A stretch of DNA of 64,000 nt from an uncultured Lachnospiraceae bacterium (GTDB taxonomy: Bacteria > Bacillota > Clostridia > Lachnospirales > Lachnospiraceae): contig CAJTKA010000002.1 in NCBI GenBank assembly GCA_910576815.1, positions 131,113 through 195,112 of the forward strand. Reading direction: 5' to 3'. Numbering within the stretch: position 1 is the first letter of the stretch; each line of letters opens with the position of its first letter. Below, one piece after another: positions 61,869-64,000 of this stretch. Under the pieces are notes generated by a model. That model saw nothing but the letters and a program-made list of their open reading frames with translations, did no database searches and was not told the origin of the DNA. Position numbers and translations under genes: made by a program.

Positions 61869-63773
61869 AGATTCTATTTTGGAATACGTTACTGCCTGTG
61901 TCGCTCCCCCTGGTCCAAAACTCTTATAATCCTTTGCAATTGGTTCCAGATAATCAGCTAATCCCCATTTCCCTTTAGGAATATGTATATCTTCAATAAT
62001 ATCCAATGTATCAAAGGAGATTCTATATTCAGGTCTGTATGGTATTTGTAATTTCCCCTGTGCAATAATTGCATCATCTATTTTATCAAAAGAAAAATAC
62101 ATACCATCACTTCTGGCAGCTATATATCCCCTCCTAGCATTTTGGACAACTGATGTGTTTCTGGCAAAATATCTATATCCTGTTGCTGGTATGATATCCC
62201 CATTGGGCGCGACATAAAAATCCGGTCTTTTTCCACTTCTGTGTATATTACCGCTTCCACTCCCAGCAAGCTGCCTCTTAAGCGCATCCACAGCCTCCCC
62301 GGCTCCATAGAAAGCCGCACTGCCAAGGCCTCCTACGATCCCGCCGATCAGCATATCCTTGACGAGACCGCCAAGGCTGAATCCGCCGCCTTCTCCTGTC
62401 CGGCTTCTTCCTCCGCCACCGTGGCTTACGCCGCCTTGACTCCTTCTTCTGTCTCCGAGCGTTTCTGCAAGGTCGAATGGATCCGGTGAGCCGCACACCT
62501 TTCTGGGATCACGCCCCGAATGGCCGGGTACTCCCGCTCCGGCTGCTCCTCTGCCTTTGGGCATCTCTTCCGGCCAGAGGGCTTCCCCGATGTTCCTAAG
62601 TCCGGACGATACCGCCCCGGTTTTGGCACCTCTGAGGAAGGCATCCTTTACGCCCTTGAGCTCTCCTGTCCCGTACAGCATCTGGCTGATGGCATTCTCT
62701 GCCCCGCCTAACAGACTTTTCCCGAGATTCACCTTCCCCGTGGTAATTCCCTGTTCGAATGCGTTCCCGACACTTCCTGCCGCAAAGTCCGTGACAAAAG
62801 CGATCGGGATTCCCGCGCCGCTTCCTATCAGCGCGCCTCTGGCTGCTCCTACCACCGCGCCGTTTGCCGCCGCGCCGGCCGCCTTTCTCCAGTTGATCTT
62901 TCCGCCGCCCGTAAGCTGGGAAGCCGCGCTCCCGATAAAGCCCGATGCGCCGTCGATCACTCCGCCGAGACCTGCTCCCAAGAGGATGCTCGGTATCTCT
63001 CCCGTCGGATCGTTGTAGTTGACCGGATCGTTGTCACAGTACGGGTATGGGTTGATCCTTCTCTTGATGGGATCGGGTGAGAGCATCCTGCCCTGTCCGC
63101 TGTCGTAGAATCTCGCCTGTGCGAAGTATTTCCCGATCACGGGATCGTAACGGTAATTGGTAAAGCGTATGTCTGCGTCTGTCTCCGCTGCCGCTGCATC
63201 CGGTCTGCCCCAGATGTCATGCCCTGCGCGCCACTCGGCATTCCCCTGCGCATCCGCCTCATACACGGGACTGCCCCAGATATCGGGCATCTCATACTTC
63301 TGTCCTGCCGCAGTGACACTGCCCAGGCGTTCGTATGTCCTGCCGTATACGGCCTTTGTGACGCCTCCGCCACTGTGGTATGCCATCAGGTCATTGTCCG
63401 TGCCGCTTAAGAAGTCAGGCACATAGGCTGTCGTCCTGATCTGCGGCGCTTCCGTTCCCGGAAGGGTCAGCGTGTTCGCGATCCGCATGTTCAGGGCATT
63501 GTAGGTATAATCCGTCTGCGCTCCGCTCAGAAGATCCTTACCCGTCACCATACGGTTGGCGGTGTCATATACATACTGACGGATCGGGCTGCCGTCCTTA
63601 CTCTCTTCTGTCAGATTCCCCCTTTTGTCATAGGTATAGCCGTAGACCGTCCCGTCCTGCACCCTCTTGGTCAGCCTGTTCATGGCGTCATAGATACAGG
63701 TGGCGCTGTCTGTGCCATTGACCCTGCATTTGATACGGTTCCCACGTTCAGCCGGCAATTGAGTTGCCAGCAC
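61740..63773 (-). CDS. Orphan Rhs C-terminal cassette with TreTu-like toxin domain
   Basis: 677 codons, but the front of a normal Rhs protein (commonly over 1500 residues) is missing and no ribosome site precedes the GTG/ATG start. RHS repeats (YDAMNRLTKRVQDG, YTYDKRGNLTEE) lead to the core boundary RYDPVIGKYFAQARFYDSG...SPDPIKRRINPYPY...NDPVNYNDPTG near residue 270, where variable toxin ends begin. A Gly/Ala-rich stretch of hydrophobic segments follows. The toxin-like part is GYRYFARN, GMYFSFDK, YRISFDTLDII, HIPKGKWG and FGPGGATQAVT, which resembles the TreTu ADP-ribosyltransferase class from memory. The end then runs into a PIN remnant and stops at CIC after a frameshift. Confidence 0.75.
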   Translation of the reverse strand: MLATQLPAERGNRIKCRVNGTDSATCIYDAMNRLTKRVQDGTVYGYTYDKRGNLTEESKDGSPIRQYVYDTANRMVTGKDLLSGAQTDYTYNALNMRIANTLTLPGTEAPQIRTTAYVPDFLSGTDNDLMAYHSGGGVTKAVYGRTYERLGSVTAAGQKYEMPDIWGSPVYEADAQGNAEWRAGHDIWGRPDAAAAETDADIRFTNYRYDPVIGKYFAQARFYDSGQGRMLSPDPIKRRINPYPYCDNDPVNYNDPTGEIPSILLGAGLGGVIDGASGFIGSAASQLTGGGKINWRKAAGAAANGAVVGAARGALIGSGAGIPIAFVTDFAAGSVGNAFEQGITTGKVNLGKSLLGGAENAISQMLYGTGELKGVKDAFLRGAKTGAVSSGLRNIGEALWPEEMPKGRGAAGAGVPGHSGRDPRKVCGSPDPFDLAETLGDRRRSQGGVSHGGGGRSRTGEGGGFSLGGLVKDMLIGGIVGGLGSAAFYGAGEAVDALKRQLAGSGSGNIHRSGKRPDFYVAPNGDIIPATGYRYFARNTSVVQNARRGYIAARSDGMYFSFDKIDDAIIAQGKLQIPYRPEYRISFDTLDIIEDIHIPKGKWGLADYLEPIAKDYKSFGPGGATQAVTYSKIESIPLINNEIFAEYEEVLSRPKFNFEPKNISVFFAGIEKTCCIC

Positions 63774-63870
63774 AGGTATAGTTTACCACACTTTTCTGAT
63801 AATGGAGAAATTATTGGATTCCTGATTATAACTGACATTTGAAAATCCAACGTTCGGACAGGATAGTTAG
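63774..63870. other. Gap with no recognisable gene
   Basis: No frame, ribosome site or repeat could be supported here. It probably contains the breakpoint that removed the Rhs N-terminus. Confidence 0.4.
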
Positions 63871-63932
63871 TATAATAAGAATCGGAGGTATTCCCAGGCT
63901 ATTTATTATCTGCGAAATCCTCCGATTTCTTA
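63871..63932 (-). terminator. Terminator after the truncated gene at the right edge
   Basis: AAGAATCGGAGG (63877-63888) pairs with CCTCCGATTTCTT (63919-63931), one base bulged. The loop is long (30 bases) and the U-rich tail weak, so the call is moderate. Confidence 0.45.
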
Positions 63933-63940
63933 TTCAACCT

Positions 63941-64000
63941 TTACTTATTACTCAACTTTCCCAGCAGATATTTCCGAATAAAGCCTGAATAAATGTAGCT
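63941..64000 (-). CDS. C-terminal end of an unidentified gene (partial)
   Basis: A minus-strand frame enters from the right edge and ends SYIYSGFIRKYLLGKLSNK with stop TAA at 63943-63941. A hairpin follows directly, which supports a true gene end. Nineteen residues are too few to identify it. Confidence 0.35.
   Translation of the reverse strand, partial: SYIYSGFIRKYLLGKLSNK

Noticed and set aside
1..64000. tRNA, rRNA or CRISPR array
   Set aside because: No T-loop consensus, rRNA segment or regular repeat-spacer pattern was seen on either strand; without a scanning tool a missed tRNA cannot be fully excluded.

Overview
The window looks like a chromosomal segment of a gut-type Lachnospiraceae (Clostridia, Bacillota). 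Support for this comes from strong AGGAGG-type ribosome sites, TTGACA/TATAAT promoters with 17-base spacers, base composition near 50% GC, the gene order yceD-rpmF-plsX-acpP-rnc-smc-ftsY, GH25 lysozymes, LytTR/DUF3021 pairs, a FeoAB pair and a two-gene Suf-like (SMS) iron-sulfur system. This placement rests on gene content only. No tRNA, rRNA, CRISPR array or intact insertion sequence was seen.

Layout. 1-2.2 kb: tail of a membrane protein, a secreted metallo-beta-lactamase-fold protein and an acetyltransferase. 2.4-6.9 kb: a MacB/Bce-like ABC exporter with its two-component system. 7-9.9 kb: a DUF1905/cysteine-peptidase-like protein, a membrane-anchored GH25 lysozyme and a YitT protein. 10-18.7 kb: threonine ammonia-lyase and the core operon for lipid, ribosome and chromosome functions, with a near-consensus promoter at 18.7 kb and two internal terminators. 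18.8-21.1 kb: a lipoprotein GH10 xylanase. 21.2-25 kb: an ABC exporter between two LytTR/DUF3021 modules, one of which has collapsed into an ABC-LytTR chimera. 25-26.8 kb: a double hemerythrin and a decayed HTH/HipA-like pair. 26.9-30.7 kb: ackA-pta, divergent from the acetate-using tRNA-modifying gene tmcAL. 30.7-34.8 kb: operon smsC-smsB-cls-plsC. 35-41 kb: rmuC, an HPr-like protein, a glycerol-1-phosphate dehydrogenase-like enzyme, a GH13 alpha-glucanase and a Sel1-repeat protein. 41-44.5 kb: feoAB and an epimerase. 44.6-46.1 kb: a ruined ECF vitamin transporter. 46.2-59.1 kb: PFL/DUF711 and ACT proteins, a soluble chemoreceptor-like protein, a WalJ/YycJ-like hydrolase, an FtsA/PilM-like protein, coaE, polA, a zinc-finger membrane protein, a second GH25 lysozyme, a second YitT and a dCMP deaminase. 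59.2-64 kb: accessory region with a regulator, an acetyltransferase, a Fic remnant, a small membrane-protein pair, and an orphan Rhs C-terminal toxin cassette that reads into a PIN-toxin remnant.

The themes that stand out are a compact SMS iron-sulfur operon with a palindrome on its -35 box, and a high density of decayed genes. Several of the decayed genes carry in-frame internal deletions and single-base changes in homopolymer runs. A third theme is intergenic DNA carrying repeated palindromic elements. The most interesting single locus is the Rhs toxin/PIN chimera at the right end.
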